From positions 1-64,000 of the forward strand of contig DVKD01000052.1 of assembly GCA_018716285.1 (NCBI GenBank): 64,000 nucleotides of DNA, read 5' to 3'. Each line of letters begins with the position of its first letter. The first letter of the stretch is position 1. The notes beneath the pieces are model-generated. The model saw nothing but the letters and a program-made list of their open reading frames with translations, was not told the DNA's origin and ran no database searches. This document shows positions 25,209-34,875 of this stretch, in pieces. A program made the translations under genes and the position numbers. This DNA comes from Candidatus Merdivicinus faecavium (GTDB lineage: Bacteria > Bacillota > Clostridia > Oscillospirales > Ruminococcaceae).

Positions 25209-26380
25209 TGGACCTCGAAAAAATGCTCTCCGACCGCACCGTCTCGTTAAAGCCCTCCGGAATCCGCCGGTTCTTTGACATCGCAAACGAGATGGAGGGG
25301 GTCATCGCCCTCGGCGTCGGCGAGCCGGACTTCAAGACCCCCTATTCGGTGCGGCAGGCCGCCATCCAGAACCTCCAGCACGGCCAGACCCGCTATACCG
25401 CAAACGCCGGCCTGTCGGAGCTCAGGCGGGCGATCTCCGACTACCTGAAGCGCAAATTTGACCTTGCCTACGACAAAAAGGACGAGATCCTCGTAACTGT
25501 CGGCGGCTCCGAGGCCATCGACCTCGCCATTCGCGCATTCTTAAACCCCGGCGACGAGGTCCTGATCCCGGAGCCCTGCTTTGTCTGCTACTCCCCCATC
25601 GTCACCCTGACGAGCGGCGTGCCGGTCTCGATTCAGACCCGGGAGGAGGATGAATTCCGCCTCACCCCGGAACAGCTGGAAGCCGCCATCACCCCCAAAA
25701 CCAAGATGCTCGTCCTCCCCTATCCCAACAACCCCACCGGCGCCGTCATGCGCAGAGAACACCTCGAGGCAATCGCCGAGGTGATCCGCCGGCACGACAT
25801 CATCGTCCTGTCGGACGAGATCTACGCCGAGCTCACCTACAACGGCCGCCATGTCTCCATTGCCTCCCTCCCCGGAATGAAGGAGCGCACCATTGTGGTC
25901 AACGGCTTCTCCAAGACCTTCGCTATGACCGGCTGGCGGCTCGGCTATGCGGCTGGGCCCGCTGCCGCCATCAAACAGATGACGAAACTCCACCAGTACG
26001 CCATCATGTGCGCCCCCACCACTGCCCAGTACGCCGCCATCGTGGCCCTCGACCACTGCGAGGAGAATATCCGCCAGATGCGGGAGGAATATAACACCCG
26101 CCGCCGCTTTGTCGTCGACGCCTTCAACAAGATGGGCCTGCACACCTTTGAGCCGGAGGGGGCCTTCTACGTCTTCCCCTGCATCAAGAGCACAGGGCTG
26201 GGGTCGGAGGAGTTCTGCGAGCGGCTTCTGTATGAGAAAAAGGTCGCCGTCGTGCCGGGCAACGCCTTCGGCGACAGCGGCGAAGGCTTCATCCGTGTCT
26301 CCTACTCCTACTCGGTCCAGCATTTGAGCGCCGCCCTCCGGCGGATCGCGGAATTTTTGCAGGAACTGAAAGGGGAATGA
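25208..26380 (+). CDS. PLP-dependent aminotransferase, class I
   Basis: A 390-residue fold-type I aminotransferase. It has GVGEPDFKTPYSVRQ near the N-terminus, YPNNPTGAV, SDEIYAELTY and NGFSKTFAMTGWRLGY, which contains the PLP-binding lysine. It resembles aspartate or aromatic aminotransferases of the PatA/AspC group; the amino donor is not decided by sequence. A TTG lies just upstream at 25205, but ATG at 25208 is preferred. It is coupled to the Lrp regulator by a 1-base overlap and to the next gene by ATGA. Confidence 0.92.
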   Translation: MDLEKMLSDRTVSLKPSGIRRFFDIANEMEGVIALGVGEPDFKTPYSVRQAAIQNLQHGQTRYTANAGLSELRRAISDYLKRKFDLAYDKKDEILVTVGGSEAIDLAIRAFLNPGDEVLIPEPCFVCYSPIVTLTSGVPVSIQTREEDEFRLTPEQLEAAITPKTKMLVLPYPNNPTGAVMRREHLEAIAEVIRRHDIIVLSDEIYAELTYNGRHVSIASLPGMKERTIVVNGFSKTFAMTGWRLGYAAGPAAAIKQMTKLHQYAIMCAPTTAQYAAIVALDHCEENIRQMREEYNTRRRFVVDAFNKMGLHTFEPEGAFYVFPCIKSTGLGSEEFCERLLYEKKVAVVPGNAFGDSGEGFIRVSYSYSVQHLSAALRRIAEFLQELKGE

Positions 26381-27519
26381 ATTTGATCGCGTGCCAGCTT
26401 GTCCCCAGCTATGAGGGGAACCGGATCGAAGAGGCGGTGGAACGCCTCTTTCTCCTTCTTGGGCCTGACGCCGCGCCCCGCCCCGGGATGCGGGTGACAA
26501 TCAAGCCGAACCTTCTGATGAAGCGCCGCCCCGAGGACGGTACCACCACCCATCCCGCCGTCGTGCGGGCGGTGATCCTCGCCCTCAGGCGGCGCGGTGT
26601 GACCGACATCACCATCGCCGACAGCCCGGGCGGGGTGTACACAAAGCCGATCCTTTCCGGCATCTACCAGGCCACCGGGATGGAGGCTGTCGCCAAAGAA
26701 ACCGGAGCGAAATTAAACTTCGACCTCTCGGCTGTCCACTGCCCCCAGCCGGACGGGGCGGTCTGCAAGGCTTTCGACCTCATCGCGCCGGTCGCGGAGG
26801 CGGATTTCGTCATCTCGCTGCCCAAGCTCAAATCCCACTGCATGACCGGCCTGTCGGGCGGGGTCAAAAACCTCTTCGGCTGCATTCCCGGCCTCACCAA
26901 GCCGGAGTTCCACTGGCGCTACCCGAAAGAGGACGATTTCTGCAACATGCTCCTCGACCTCTGCCGGACGGTAAAGCCGGGCCTCACCCTGGTCGACGCC
27001 GTCGTTTCGATGGAGGGGGACGGCCCCTCCTCCGGCGAGCTGCGCCAGACCGGCTTCCTCCTGGCGGCGGACGACCCTTTTGCCCTCGACCTGGCCCTCG
27101 CCCGGGCCATCGGGCGGGAGGGGAACTCCATCCTCACCATCCGAAACGCCCGGCAGCGGGGCTTCTGCACCCAAAGCGCCGCGGAGCTCGCGATCGCGGG
27201 CGACCCGCTGCCTGTCTTTTCCGACTTCAAGATGCCGCGGAGCCGCACCGTCGACTTCCAGTCGAACATCCCGAAGCCTCTCCGCGGGATCGCGAAGCCC
27301 GTCATCGCGCGCTTTTTCACCCCCCGGCCGGTCATCGATCCGAAGATCTGCGTCGGCTGCGGCAGATGCGCCGAAAGCTGCCCCGCCCACACCATCACGG
27401 TGGAAAACCGCAAGGCGGCGATTCACCGGGAAAACTGCATCAAGTGCTACTGCTGCCACGAAATGTGCCCGGTTCACGCCATCTCGGTCAAGCGGAGCCG
27501 GATTTTGGAGAAACTGTGA
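26377..27519 (+). CDS. DUF362 protein with C-terminal 2x[4Fe-4S] ferredoxin domain
   Basis: A 380-residue cytoplasmic protein. The first 300 residues are DUF362 (VTIKPNLLMKR, VISLPKLKSHCMTGLSGGVKNLFGC). The C-terminus has two ferredoxin motifs, CVGCGRCAESCP and CIKCYCCHEMCP. DUF362 proteins are widespread in anaerobes and their reaction is not established. Fe-S clusters imply electron transfer. It overlaps the aminotransferase gene by 4 bases and precedes the HAD gene, suggesting one operon. Confidence 0.88.
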   Translation: MNLIACQLVPSYEGNRIEEAVERLFLLLGPDAAPRPGMRVTIKPNLLMKRRPEDGTTTHPAVVRAVILALRRRGVTDITIADSPGGVYTKPILSGIYQATGMEAVAKETGAKLNFDLSAVHCPQPDGAVCKAFDLIAPVAEADFVISLPKLKSHCMTGLSGGVKNLFGCIPGLTKPEFHWRYPKEDDFCNMLLDLCRTVKPGLTLVDAVVSMEGDGPSSGELRQTGFLLAADDPFALDLALARAIGREGNSILTIRNARQRGFCTQSAAELAIAGDPLPVFSDFKMPRSRTVDFQSNIPKPLRGIAKPVIARFFTPRPVIDPKICVGCGRCAESCPAHTITVENRKAAIHRENCIKCYCCHEMCPVHAISVKRSRILEKL

Positions 27520-27520
27520 C

Positions 27521-28162
27521 ATGGAAATCATCTGGGACTGGAACGGCACCCTTTTCGACGACGTTTCGACCGGCCCCGCCATCCTCAATCAGATGCTTGC
27601 AAAGCGGGGAAAGCCGCCTTTGCGGGATCTTGCACACTACCGGGAGATTTTCCAGTTCCCGGTGGAAAATTACTACCGGGCGGCGGGGCTGGATTTTTCT
27701 TCCGAAAGTTTTGAGAGCATGGCCGCCGACTACATCGCCCTTTACCCCATCGAAAGCCAAAACTGCGGCCTGGCGGAGGGGGCGAAGGATGCCCTCGCCG
27801 CCTTCCGGCAGGCGGGATTTAGGCAGAATATCCTCTCCGCCTCGGAACAGGGGCTTTTGGAGCGGCAGCTTGCAAAGTTCGGCATAGAGGGGTATTTTTC
27901 CCATGTCATCGGCCAGAGGGACGGATACGCTGTGGGCAAGACGGAGCGGGGCCTCGAGTGGCTGCGGGAGGAAGGCATTTCTCCGGAGGACTGTATCCTC
28001 ATTGGGGACACGGACCACGACGCGCAGACGGCGGAGAAGCTCGGCTGCCGGTGCATCCTCCTTTCCTGCGGGCACCAGTCGCGGGAACGGCTGGAAAGGA
28101 CGGGGGCGGAAGTGGCGGATTCTCTGCATGAAGCGGTAAATTTCATTTTGACAATGAGATAA
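27521..28162 (+). CDS. HAD-family hydrolase (phosphoglycolate phosphatase-like)
   Basis: A 213-residue HAD phosphatase. Motif I is IWDWNGTLFDD, motif II lies in NILSASEQ, and motif IV is ILIGDTDHDAQTA. The four-helix cap between residues 20 and 80 marks the Gph/PgmB subgroup. It probably dephosphorylates a small metabolite. Start at 27521, one base after the DUF362 stop, with GGAG 10 bases upstream. Confidence 0.88.
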   Translation: MEIIWDWNGTLFDDVSTGPAILNQMLAKRGKPPLRDLAHYREIFQFPVENYYRAAGLDFSSESFESMAADYIALYPIESQNCGLAEGAKDALAAFRQAGFRQNILSASEQGLLERQLAKFGIEGYFSHVIGQRDGYAVGKTERGLEWLREEGISPEDCILIGDTDHDAQTAEKLGCRCILLSCGHQSRERLERTGAEVADSLHEAVNFILTMR

Positions 28163-28171
28163 GGTGAAACT

Positions 28172-28783
28172 ATGAGCATTCTGGATGCGTTTGATCCCCT
28201 TTCGCCCGAGGTGATCCGGCCCACCGAAATGTTTCAGCGTTTGGACCATTGCCCGGAATTTTTTATTGTGCCATTTAAAACCAGAATCATTGATTGTCTG
28301 CTGTCGCAATATGGCGCAGAACAAATCTGTTTGGTTCATGGAAATCTCCCTGTTTGCCGCTTTGATTACCGTGGACATATTTTGGGATGCTACCCGACCC
28401 AGCTCGGCGGCCCGGCTTCTGTCTACTTAATGGAGGATCTCATTGCGAAAGGGGCAAAAAAATTCCTCTTTTTTGGCTCCTGCGGTGCGCTGGATGAAAG
28501 CCTGGCCGCCGGGCATCTCATTATCCCCTCGGAAGCATACCGGGATGAGGGAACCAGCTACCACTATCTTCCCCCTTCCGATTATGTGGAAATCCCCACC
28601 GCGCCCAAACTGAAAGCGGTGCTGGACAGGCTGGAACTCCCCGAAAGGAAAGGGAGCCGCATCCTCGTCGAAAAGCCGGTGGAGCTGGACGACCGCTCCA
28701 ACTGGAGCCGCCAGTTCGACTGGCTCATGGATACCTGCCTGCGCATGAAGCGCGCCTTTCAAAAGCACCTCGACACCCGCTGA
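28172..28783 (+). pseudogene. Nucleoside phosphorylase-like gene with internal deletion
   Basis: The first 160 residues match the uridine/purine nucleoside phosphorylase fold: VPFKTRIIDCLLSQYG, LGGPASVYLMEDLIAKGAK and FFGSCGALDESLAAGHLIIP. After KGSRILVEKP the sequence jumps to a short tail, LDDRSNWSRQFDWLM, that resembles the family's extreme C-terminus. The segment with the M-E ribose-binding motif and catalytic residues is missing, and the 203-residue product is shorter than the usual 250-260. The first part is visibly more AT-rich than its neighbours, suggesting transfer. It is open and has a weak RBS, so it may be translated but is unlikely to be active. Confidence 0.65.
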
Positions 28784-28798
28784 GAGGGAGGAATTGCC

Positions 28799-29368
28799 AT
28801 GCCCATCCTCTACCACGCCTCCCCTGTCCCGAATTTAACGGAGCTGACGCCCCATGTTTCCAACCACGGAAAGCCCCTGGTCTACCTGTCGGACCGGCGG
28901 GAAAGTGTTCTGGTTTACCTCAGCAACCCGGTGGAGCGCCACTGCCTCCGCACCGGATTTGCCCATAACGGCCCCTTTTACAAATTCGCCTCCTACGGCT
29001 TTTCGCCGGAGGGAAAGCCGGTTTTGGAGGAATACTATCCGGACGCTTTTGCGGACACCTTCGCCGGGGTTTCCGGCTGGATCTACCGGGCGGAATGCGC
29101 GGGCTGCACCCCCCTTCCCGGCATCCCGGGGGCCTTTGTCAGCGAAGCGCCGGTTCTGGTCGCCGGCGCGGAATTTATCCCGGACGCTTACGCGGAGATC
29201 CTGCGCGCAGAGCGGGAGGGGCTTCTCCTCCTGCGGCGGTACGGGGACCACTCCCCGAGGAAGCTGCGCTGGATCGCGGTGATGGCCGAAACTGAATACC
29301 AAAACGCGGGGGACCGCCCGGAATACCGGGATTTCCTGCGGGCAAAATTCCCGCACCTCCCCCGCTGA
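28799..29368 (+). CDS. Protein of unknown function (LYHASP N-terminus)
   Basis: A 189-residue soluble protein with no signal peptide or membrane segment. It begins ILYHASPVPNLTELTPH, followed by LVYLSDRRE, a pattern loosely like the first strand of ADP-ribosyltransferase-fold proteins. The rest shows no diagnostic motif, so I do not assign a function. GAGGGAGG lies 6 bases before the ATG. It follows the damaged phosphorylase by 15 bases. Confidence 0.6.
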   Translation: MPILYHASPVPNLTELTPHVSNHGKPLVYLSDRRESVLVYLSNPVERHCLRTGFAHNGPFYKFASYGFSPEGKPVLEEYYPDAFADTFAGVSGWIYRAECAGCTPLPGIPGAFVSEAPVLVAGAEFIPDAYAEILRAEREGLLLLRRYGDHSPRKLRWIAVMAETEYQNAGDRPEYRDFLRAKFPHLPR

Positions 29369-29391
29369 AGCCTTTTACAAGGAGGGTTCCC

Positions 29392-29910
29392 ATGAAACGA
29401 GATGAAAAGCTGTATAACGTCCTCTTCCCCCTCTGGTTCCTGCTCCTCGTTCCCATCTCCTGGCTGATCGTGATCCCCGCAAATTTTGTCATCGACCTTC
29501 TGGCGCTTTTGCTCGCCATGAAGCTTCTGCGGATGCCGGACATCGGGAAAAACCTCAAGTCCGCCGTCCTCAAGAGCTGGCTTGCAGGCTTCGCGGCCGA
29601 CCTTATCGGGGGCGGCGCAATGTTTTTGAGCGTCCTTGCGGGCGAATTCCTGCCCGACCCTGTCCGAAGCTGGGTGTACCACAACATCACCGAAGCGGTG
29701 ATGGTAAACCCGTTTTCGAGCGTCGGCGGCTTCCTCTGGACGGCGGTCTGCGTAGCGCTGGCGGGCGGCATCATCTATCTTTTGAACCTCAAATTCTGCC
29801 TGAAAAAGACGACCCTCGACCTTGCGCAGAAACGGAAGCTCGCCCTCGCGATGGCGCTTGTCACCGCGCCCTACCTCTTCTTTGTGCCGACAGCCCTGCT
29901 CTATCGCTGA
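29392..29910 (+). CDS. Integral membrane protein, unknown
   Basis: A 172-residue protein with about four transmembrane segments (near residues 12-40, 60-85, 110-130 and 148-168). GGAGG lies 8 bases before the ATG. No family motif is recognised. It lies between the unknown LYHASP gene and ispE on the same strand. Confidence 0.6.
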   Translation: MKRDEKLYNVLFPLWFLLLVPISWLIVIPANFVIDLLALLLAMKLLRMPDIGKNLKSAVLKSWLAGFAADLIGGGAMFLSVLAGEFLPDPVRSWVYHNITEAVMVNPFSSVGGFLWTAVCVALAGGIIYLLNLKFCLKKTTLDLAQKRKLALAMALVTAPYLFFVPTALLYR

Positions 29911-29959
29911 TTTTCAGCCCTGATTTTTCTTTTTGACAAAAGCGGAAAGGAGTATCCAC

Positions 29960-30826
29960 ATGCAGCAAATTACCCTGCGGGCAGCAGCAAAGCTCAACAT
30001 GACCCTCGACATCACCGGCGTCCGCCCCGACGGCTACCACCTTCTCCAGATGGTGATGCAGACGGTCAGCCTCTACGACACCCTGACCCTCCGCCGGGAG
30101 GAGCGGATCTCCCTCCTCTGCGACCACCTCCCCAACCCGGACAACCTCGCCTGGCGGGCGGCCGAAGCCTTTTTTGCCCATACCGGCGTTAAAGGCGGGG
30201 TGCGGATCACGCTGGACAAGCAGATCCCCGTCCAGTCGGGCATGGCGGGCGGCAGCGCCGACGCCGCGGCGGTTTTGAAAGGCTTAGACATCCTCTACGA
30301 AACCCACCTCGGCCTTCCCGCCCTGCGGGAGCTCGGGCTTTCCCTCGGGGCGGACGTGCCCTACTGCCTGATGGGCGGCACCGCGCTTGTCGAGGGGATC
30401 GGCGAGCAGGTCATCCCCGTCCCGCAGATGCGGACGGGCGCCTTTGCCATCCTGAAGCCCGAATGGGGCGTCTCGACCGCCGCCGCCTTCGCCGCCTACG
30501 ACAATGGCATCCCCGCCGACCGGCCTAACCCCTACCGGGTGATCGACTGCCTGATGAAGGGGAAGCTCAAATCCGTCTCCCCCTATATGCGCAACCTGCT
30601 CGAGCAGTCGGCCGACCGGTATCCCGAGATCTCCGAGCTCCGCCGCCGTCTGCTCAAAAACGGGGCGCTGGCCGCCCAGATGACCGGGAGCGGATCGGCG
30701 GTCTTCGGCCTCTTCCCCGACCTGGCGGCCGCAAAAGCCTGCGCCGCCGCTGCCGCGCGCCCGGACGAGCGCTCGTTTGCGGCCGAGCCGGTCCCCCAGG
30801 GGGTCGAGGTCCTTCTCATGGAATAA
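29960..30826 (+). CDS. ispE: 4-diphosphocytidyl-2-C-methyl-D-erythritol kinase
   Basis: A 288-residue GHMP kinase of the MEP isoprenoid pathway. AAAKLNMTLDITGVRPDGYH is the family N-terminus, PVQSGMAGGSADAAA the ATP-binding motif, GADVPYCLMGGTALVEGIGE the second motif and MTGSGSAVFGLF the third. It phosphorylates CDP-methylerythritol. The start at 29960 has AAAGGAG 6 bases upstream. The following gene is spoIIR. Confidence 0.95.
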   Translation: MQQITLRAAAKLNMTLDITGVRPDGYHLLQMVMQTVSLYDTLTLRREERISLLCDHLPNPDNLAWRAAEAFFAHTGVKGGVRITLDKQIPVQSGMAGGSADAAAVLKGLDILYETHLGLPALRELGLSLGADVPYCLMGGTALVEGIGEQVIPVPQMRTGAFAILKPEWGVSTAAAFAAYDNGIPADRPNPYRVIDCLMKGKLKSVSPYMRNLLEQSADRYPEISELRRRLLKNGALAAQMTGSGSAVFGLFPDLAAAKACAAAAARPDERSFAAEPVPQGVEVLLME

Positions 30827-30849
30827 AGCGGGAAAAACGCGCCATACTC
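30821..30849 (+). promoter_or_regulatory. Possible sigma-F promoter of spoIIR
   Basis: GAATA (30821-30825) and CGCCATACTC (30840-30849) are 14 bases apart, close to the sigma-F pattern GYATA and GGNNANAHTR. B. subtilis spoIIR is known to be sigma-F dependent. Several positions miss the consensus. Confidence 0.35.
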
Positions 30850-30880
30850 TTGCCAGAACCTCGGAAAGGACGGCAAGCAT

Positions 30881-31534
30881 ATGGACAACACCGCAAAATC
30901 AAACCACTCCCTCTCCTTCTGGGTGCTGACAGTCACCCTCACCTTCCTCTTCGGCATTCTCCTCGACAGCTTCTCCGGCTTCCAGCGGGAGTGCCGGGCG
31001 CTGCAGGAGGACGTGCTGCGGCTGCACATCCTCGCAAACTCGGATTCGCCCGAGGACCAGGCGGTCAAGCTGCTGGTGCGGGACGAGCTCCTCGCCCGGA
31101 CGGGAGAGCTTTTCAACAGCGCCTCCTCCCTGGACGGGGCGGAGCGGCTGGCGGAGCAGAACCTCGCCGAAGTGGAAGAAATCGCACAAGAGGTGCTGCA
31201 AAAGCAGGGCTTTCACTACTCCGCCCGCGCGCGGGTGACGGAGCTTTTCTTTGACACCCGGGTCTACGACGGCTTCACCATGCCGGCCGGGCGGTACCAT
31301 GCCCTCCAGATCACCCTGGGCGAAGGGGAGGGCCACAACTGGTGGTGCGTCCTCTACCCGCCGCTCTGCGTCGGGGCGGCCAGCGAGATCGAGGAGGAGC
31401 TCACCTCCTTCACCGACGGCGAGCGGCAGGTGCTGGAGGCGGAGCCGGAATATGAAATACGGTTTTTTCTGGTAGAAGCAGCCGGGCGGATCGGGCAGTG
31501 GCTCGCCTCCCTCGGCTTCGGAAAGGCGGAATGA
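30881..31534 (+). CDS. spoIIR: Stage II sporulation protein R
   Basis: A 217-residue protein with one N-terminal membrane or signal segment (residues 12-29). It has LRLHILANSDSPEDQ, YDGFTMPAGRYHALQI and GEGEGHNWWCVLYPPLC, all diagnostic of SpoIIR. SpoIIR is secreted from the forespore and triggers SpoIIGA to activate pro-sigma-E in the mother cell. It overlaps addB by 4 bases, tying a sporulation signal gene to a DNA repair operon. Confidence 0.96.
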   Translation: MDNTAKSNHSLSFWVLTVTLTFLFGILLDSFSGFQRECRALQEDVLRLHILANSDSPEDQAVKLLVRDELLARTGELFNSASSLDGAERLAEQNLAEVEEIAQEVLQKQGFHYSARARVTELFFDTRVYDGFTMPAGRYHALQITLGEGEGHNWWCVLYPPLCVGAASEIEEELTSFTDGERQVLEAEPEYEIRFFLVEAAGRIGQWLASLGFGKAE

Positions 31535-34500
31535 CAATGCTGCGGATCATCGAAGGCGGCGCAAAAACCGGCAAATCCACCCGGGTGCGGGAGGAGCTGC
31601 TCAAAGCTGCGGAGCAGGAGGAAGCGGAAGGCCGCCTCCTGCTTCTGGTGCCCGAACAATTTTCCTTTGAGACAGAGCGGGAATACCTCGACGCGCTCGG
31701 ACTCGCCCGCGCGGGGCGGGTGCGGGTGGCAAGCTTCGAACGCTTCGCCGCCGACCTCTTCCGCGAATTCGGCGGGATGGCCGGGGACTATGCGGACGAC
31801 GCCGCCCGCCTCACCGCCATGAAGCTCGCCCTCCAGCAGTGCCGGGGGCAGCTTTCCGCCTACGGCCCGCTCGCCGGGCGGCCAGACTTTCCCCAGCAGA
31901 TGGTCGGGCAGGTGGCGGAGTTTAAAAACGCCGGCCTCACCGGCGCAGACCTCGAGCTGGCCGAAGCGGGCGTCGGGGACGGGCCGCTCAGGGAGAAGCT
32001 TTCCGACCTCTCCCTCCTCTGGTCCCTCTACGAAGGCATCCTCGGGGAGCATTACATAGACGGCCTCGATTCCTTGAGCCGGGCGGCCATGCTCTGCGCC
32101 GAGCACCGCTGGTTTGCCGGGCGGAAGGTCTGGCTCGACGGATTCAAGAGCTTCACCGCGGTGCAGGAGCGGCTCATCGGGCTCATGCTCTCCCAAAAGG
32201 CCGAGGTGGCCGTCACCCTCCCCATCGGCGGGGAGGACAGCCGCTTCTTTGTCCCGCAGGAGACGGCTAAGCGGCTGCGCGCCCTCGCGCGGAAGGCCGG
32301 GGAACAGGCCGCAAGCCCCATCCGGCTGGACCGGGACGGCTTTGCTGCGCCTGAGCTCGCCCATTTTTCGAAAGAAGTGCTCCGCTCCAACCCCCGCCCC
32401 TTTGCGGGGGAAAACCGCGCCGTCGAGTGCGCCGCCCTCTTCCATGAATTCGACGAGGCGGAATTCGCGGCGGCCCGCGTCCTCGCCTACGCGCGGGAGG
32501 AGGGGTACGCCTTTGAGGAGATCGCGGTGCTGGTCCGCGACCTGCCAAAATACGGTCCCCTGCTCGAGGCGGCCTTTGACCGCTACGACATCCCCTTTTA
32601 CATGGACCGGGTTGAGAGCGTCGACGTCCTCCCCCTCTTCCGCTTTGTGACCCACCTGATGCAGGCGGCGGCCAAACGGCATGCCCGGGAGGAGCTGCTC
32701 GCCATGCTCAAATGCGGGCTGCTCCCCCTCTCTCTTGGAGAGATCGCCGCCTTTGAGAGCTACACCTATGTGTGGAATGTTGACCATCACCAGCTGCTCG
32801 AGCCCTTTTCCCGCCATCCCGCCGGCTACGCCGCCCAGCCGATGACCGGGGCGGAGTCGGAGGAGCTCGCCGCCGCCGAGGCGGTGCGGCAGCAGGCGGT
32901 GGGGTGGATTTCCTTTTTCCTCGAGCGGTACGAGGCGCTTTGCTCCTGGCCCCGCGCTCTCTACGCCGTCCTCGAGCGGATGGACCTCCCCGCCCGGATC
33001 GGGGAGCGGGTCCTCGCCCTCGCCAAAGAAAACCGCCAGCAGGATTCGGACGACCTCCGCAGGAGCTGGGAGGCGCTTGCACAGCTGCTCACCGTCATGG
33101 ACCGGGTACTCGCCGGTCAGCGGCTGGACCTGCGGGATTTCTGCGCCCTCTTCACCGCCGGGGCGGCGGGCTGTGAGCTCGGGCGGATCCCCCAGACCCT
33201 CGACAGCGTGCTGGTCGGCAGCGCCGAGCGGGTGCGGCTGCGGGGCAAGAAGGCCGTCCTCATCCTGGGGGCCAACGAGCGGGAATTCCCGCTCCTGCCT
33301 TCCTCCGGCGGCGTCTTCACCGAGCAGGAGCGGGAGCTTTTGGCCGCCCACGGCTTTGCCCTCTCGGGTCAGGGGGAGGAGGCGCTGCTCGAGGAACGGT
33401 TCGTCGCCTGGCAGGCGCTCTCGAGCCCGTCCGAGCGGCTGGCCGTCACCTTCTCCCTCGGCAACCTCAAGGGGGAGGAGCGCCGCCCCTCCGCCATCGC
33501 GGCGGGATTCCGGGCAATCTTCCCGGGGACGCCGGTTCGCTGCCCGCAGGATTTCCCGCCGGAATTTTTCTGCCGCACCCCCCGCACCGCCTTTCTGCAG
33601 GCGGTCCGCAGGGGGAAGGACGGCTCTGCCTTCGCCGCCTCCGTGCGGGAATACCTCAAAACCTCGCCGGAATACGCCGCGCGGCTTTCCGAGCTTGCGC
33701 AGATGCAGGATGAGGAACGCCTCAAAATAAGCGACCCCGCCCTGACCGCGCGGATGTTCGGCGGGGAGCGGAGCCTCTCCCCCTCCCAGATCGAGCAGTT
33801 TTACAGCTGCCGCTTCCGCTATTTCTGCCGCTACGGATTAAAGCTCAAATCGCGGGGCAGGGCGGAGCTCGACCCCCTCTCCCGCGGCAGCATCATCCAT
33901 TTCCTGCTCGAGGAGGTGCTCTCCCGGAAGGATTTCTTCACAATGGAGGAGGACGCGCTGCGCGCCCTGGTCGAGCGGCTGCTCTCCGACTACCTCGAGC
34001 AGGCGATGGGCGGGCAGGAGCAGAGCCGCCGGTTCCTCTACCTTTACCGGCGGATGAGTGAAAACGCGCTGCGGCTGCTGCTCGCTTTGCGGGCGGAATT
34101 TGCCCAGACGGAATTTGTCATCGCGGGGCTGGAGGAGCCGGTCGCCCCCGGTGGGCGGATCGCTCCCCTCTCCATCCCGGTCGTTGGGCCAGACGGGCGG
34201 GAGGAATTCCTCTCGGTCACCGGCAAGATCGACCGCATCGACTGCTGGGAAAAGGACGGGCAGGGCTACGTCCGGGTCATCGACTACAAGACCGGCAACC
34301 GGGAATTCTCCCTCGACGAGGTGGCGGAGGGCTTAAACCTGCAGATGCTCCTCTACCTCTTTTCCATCTGGCGCGGGGGGAAGGGGGAGCTATCCGGGCT
34401 CCGGCCGGCGGGCATCCTCTACCTCCCCGCCGGCGTCCTCGAGCCGCACCTGGCCCGCGACGCGGGCGCGGAGGAGCAGCAGGCGGCCAGGGAGGAGGGT

Positions 34501-34875
34501 TTTGCCATGAACGGGCTGCTTTTAAACGACAAAACCGTCCTCTGCGCGATGGAGAAGGACCTGGCCGGCCGCTTCCTGCCCGTTTCGATGGGCAAAAACA
34601 AGCTCAAAGGGGAGAAATGGCTGGCCGCACTCGAGGATTTCGAGAACCTCGAGTGGTATGCGCTAAAGCTCATCCAGGCGATGGCCGGGGAGCTGCTGGC
34701 CGGGGAGATCGCCCCCAACCCCATCCAGTGCGGGCAGCGGCTGCCCTGCCGCTACTGTGAGTTCCGGGCAATCTGCGGGTATGAGACGGCCGACGGGGTG
34801 CGCGCCCCGCGCAAAATGACGCTGGAGGGCATTGCCGCCGTCCGGCAGGCTTCGGAAGGAGGAAACAAGCTGTGA
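31531..34875 (+). CDS. addB: ATP-dependent helicase/nuclease subunit B
   Basis: A 1114-residue AddB. Walker A is GGAKTGKST at residues 9-17. The RecB-type nuclease has GKIDRIDC and VIDYKTG (about 897-920). The iron-sulphur staple is one cysteine in the SPSQIEQFYSCRF region plus CRYCEFRAIC near the C-terminus. With AddA it resects double-strand breaks up to Chi sites for RecA. The start at 31531 forms ATGA with the spoIIR stop; ATG at 31537 is also possible. Confidence 0.95.
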   Translation: MTMLRIIEGGAKTGKSTRVREELLKAAEQEEAEGRLLLLVPEQFSFETEREYLDALGLARAGRVRVASFERFAADLFREFGGMAGDYADDAARLTAMKLALQQCRGQLSAYGPLAGRPDFPQQMVGQVAEFKNAGLTGADLELAEAGVGDGPLREKLSDLSLLWSLYEGILGEHYIDGLDSLSRAAMLCAEHRWFAGRKVWLDGFKSFTAVQERLIGLMLSQKAEVAVTLPIGGEDSRFFVPQETAKRLRALARKAGEQAASPIRLDRDGFAAPELAHFSKEVLRSNPRPFAGENRAVECAALFHEFDEAEFAAARVLAYAREEGYAFEEIAVLVRDLPKYGPLLEAAFDRYDIPFYMDRVESVDVLPLFRFVTHLMQAAAKRHAREELLAMLKCGLLPLSLGEIAAFESYTYVWNVDHHQLLEPFSRHPAGYAAQPMTGAESEELAAAEAVRQQAVGWISFFLERYEALCSWPRALYAVLERMDLPARIGERVLALAKENRQQDSDDLRRSWEALAQLLTVMDRVLAGQRLDLRDFCALFTAGAAGCELGRIPQTLDSVLVGSAERVRLRGKKAVLILGANEREFPLLPSSGGVFTEQERELLAAHGFALSGQGEEALLEERFVAWQALSSPSERLAVTFSLGNLKGEERRPSAIAAGFRAIFPGTPVRCPQDFPPEFFCRTPRTAFLQAVRRGKDGSAFAASVREYLKTSPEYAARLSELAQMQDEERLKISDPALTARMFGGERSLSPSQIEQFYSCRFRYFCRYGLKLKSRGRAELDPLSRGSIIHFLLEEVLSRKDFFTMEEDALRALVERLLSDYLEQAMGGQEQSRRFLYLYRRMSENALRLLLALRAEFAQTEFVIAGLEEPVAPGGRIAPLSIPVVGPDGREEFLSVTGKIDRIDCWEKDGQGYVRVIDYKTGNREFSLDEVAEGLNLQMLLYLFSIWRGGKGELSGLRPAGILYLPAGVLEPHLARDAGAEEQQAAREEGFAMNGLLLNDKTVLCAMEKDLAGRFLPVSMGKNKLKGEKWLAALEDFENLEWYALKLIQAMAGELLAGEIAPNPIQCGQRLPCRYCEFRAICGYETADGVRAPRKMTLEGIAAVRQASEGGNKL

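Noticed and set aside
31354-33351. Open frame opposite addB
   Set aside because: No domain, no RBS; mirrored by well-supported addB sequence.
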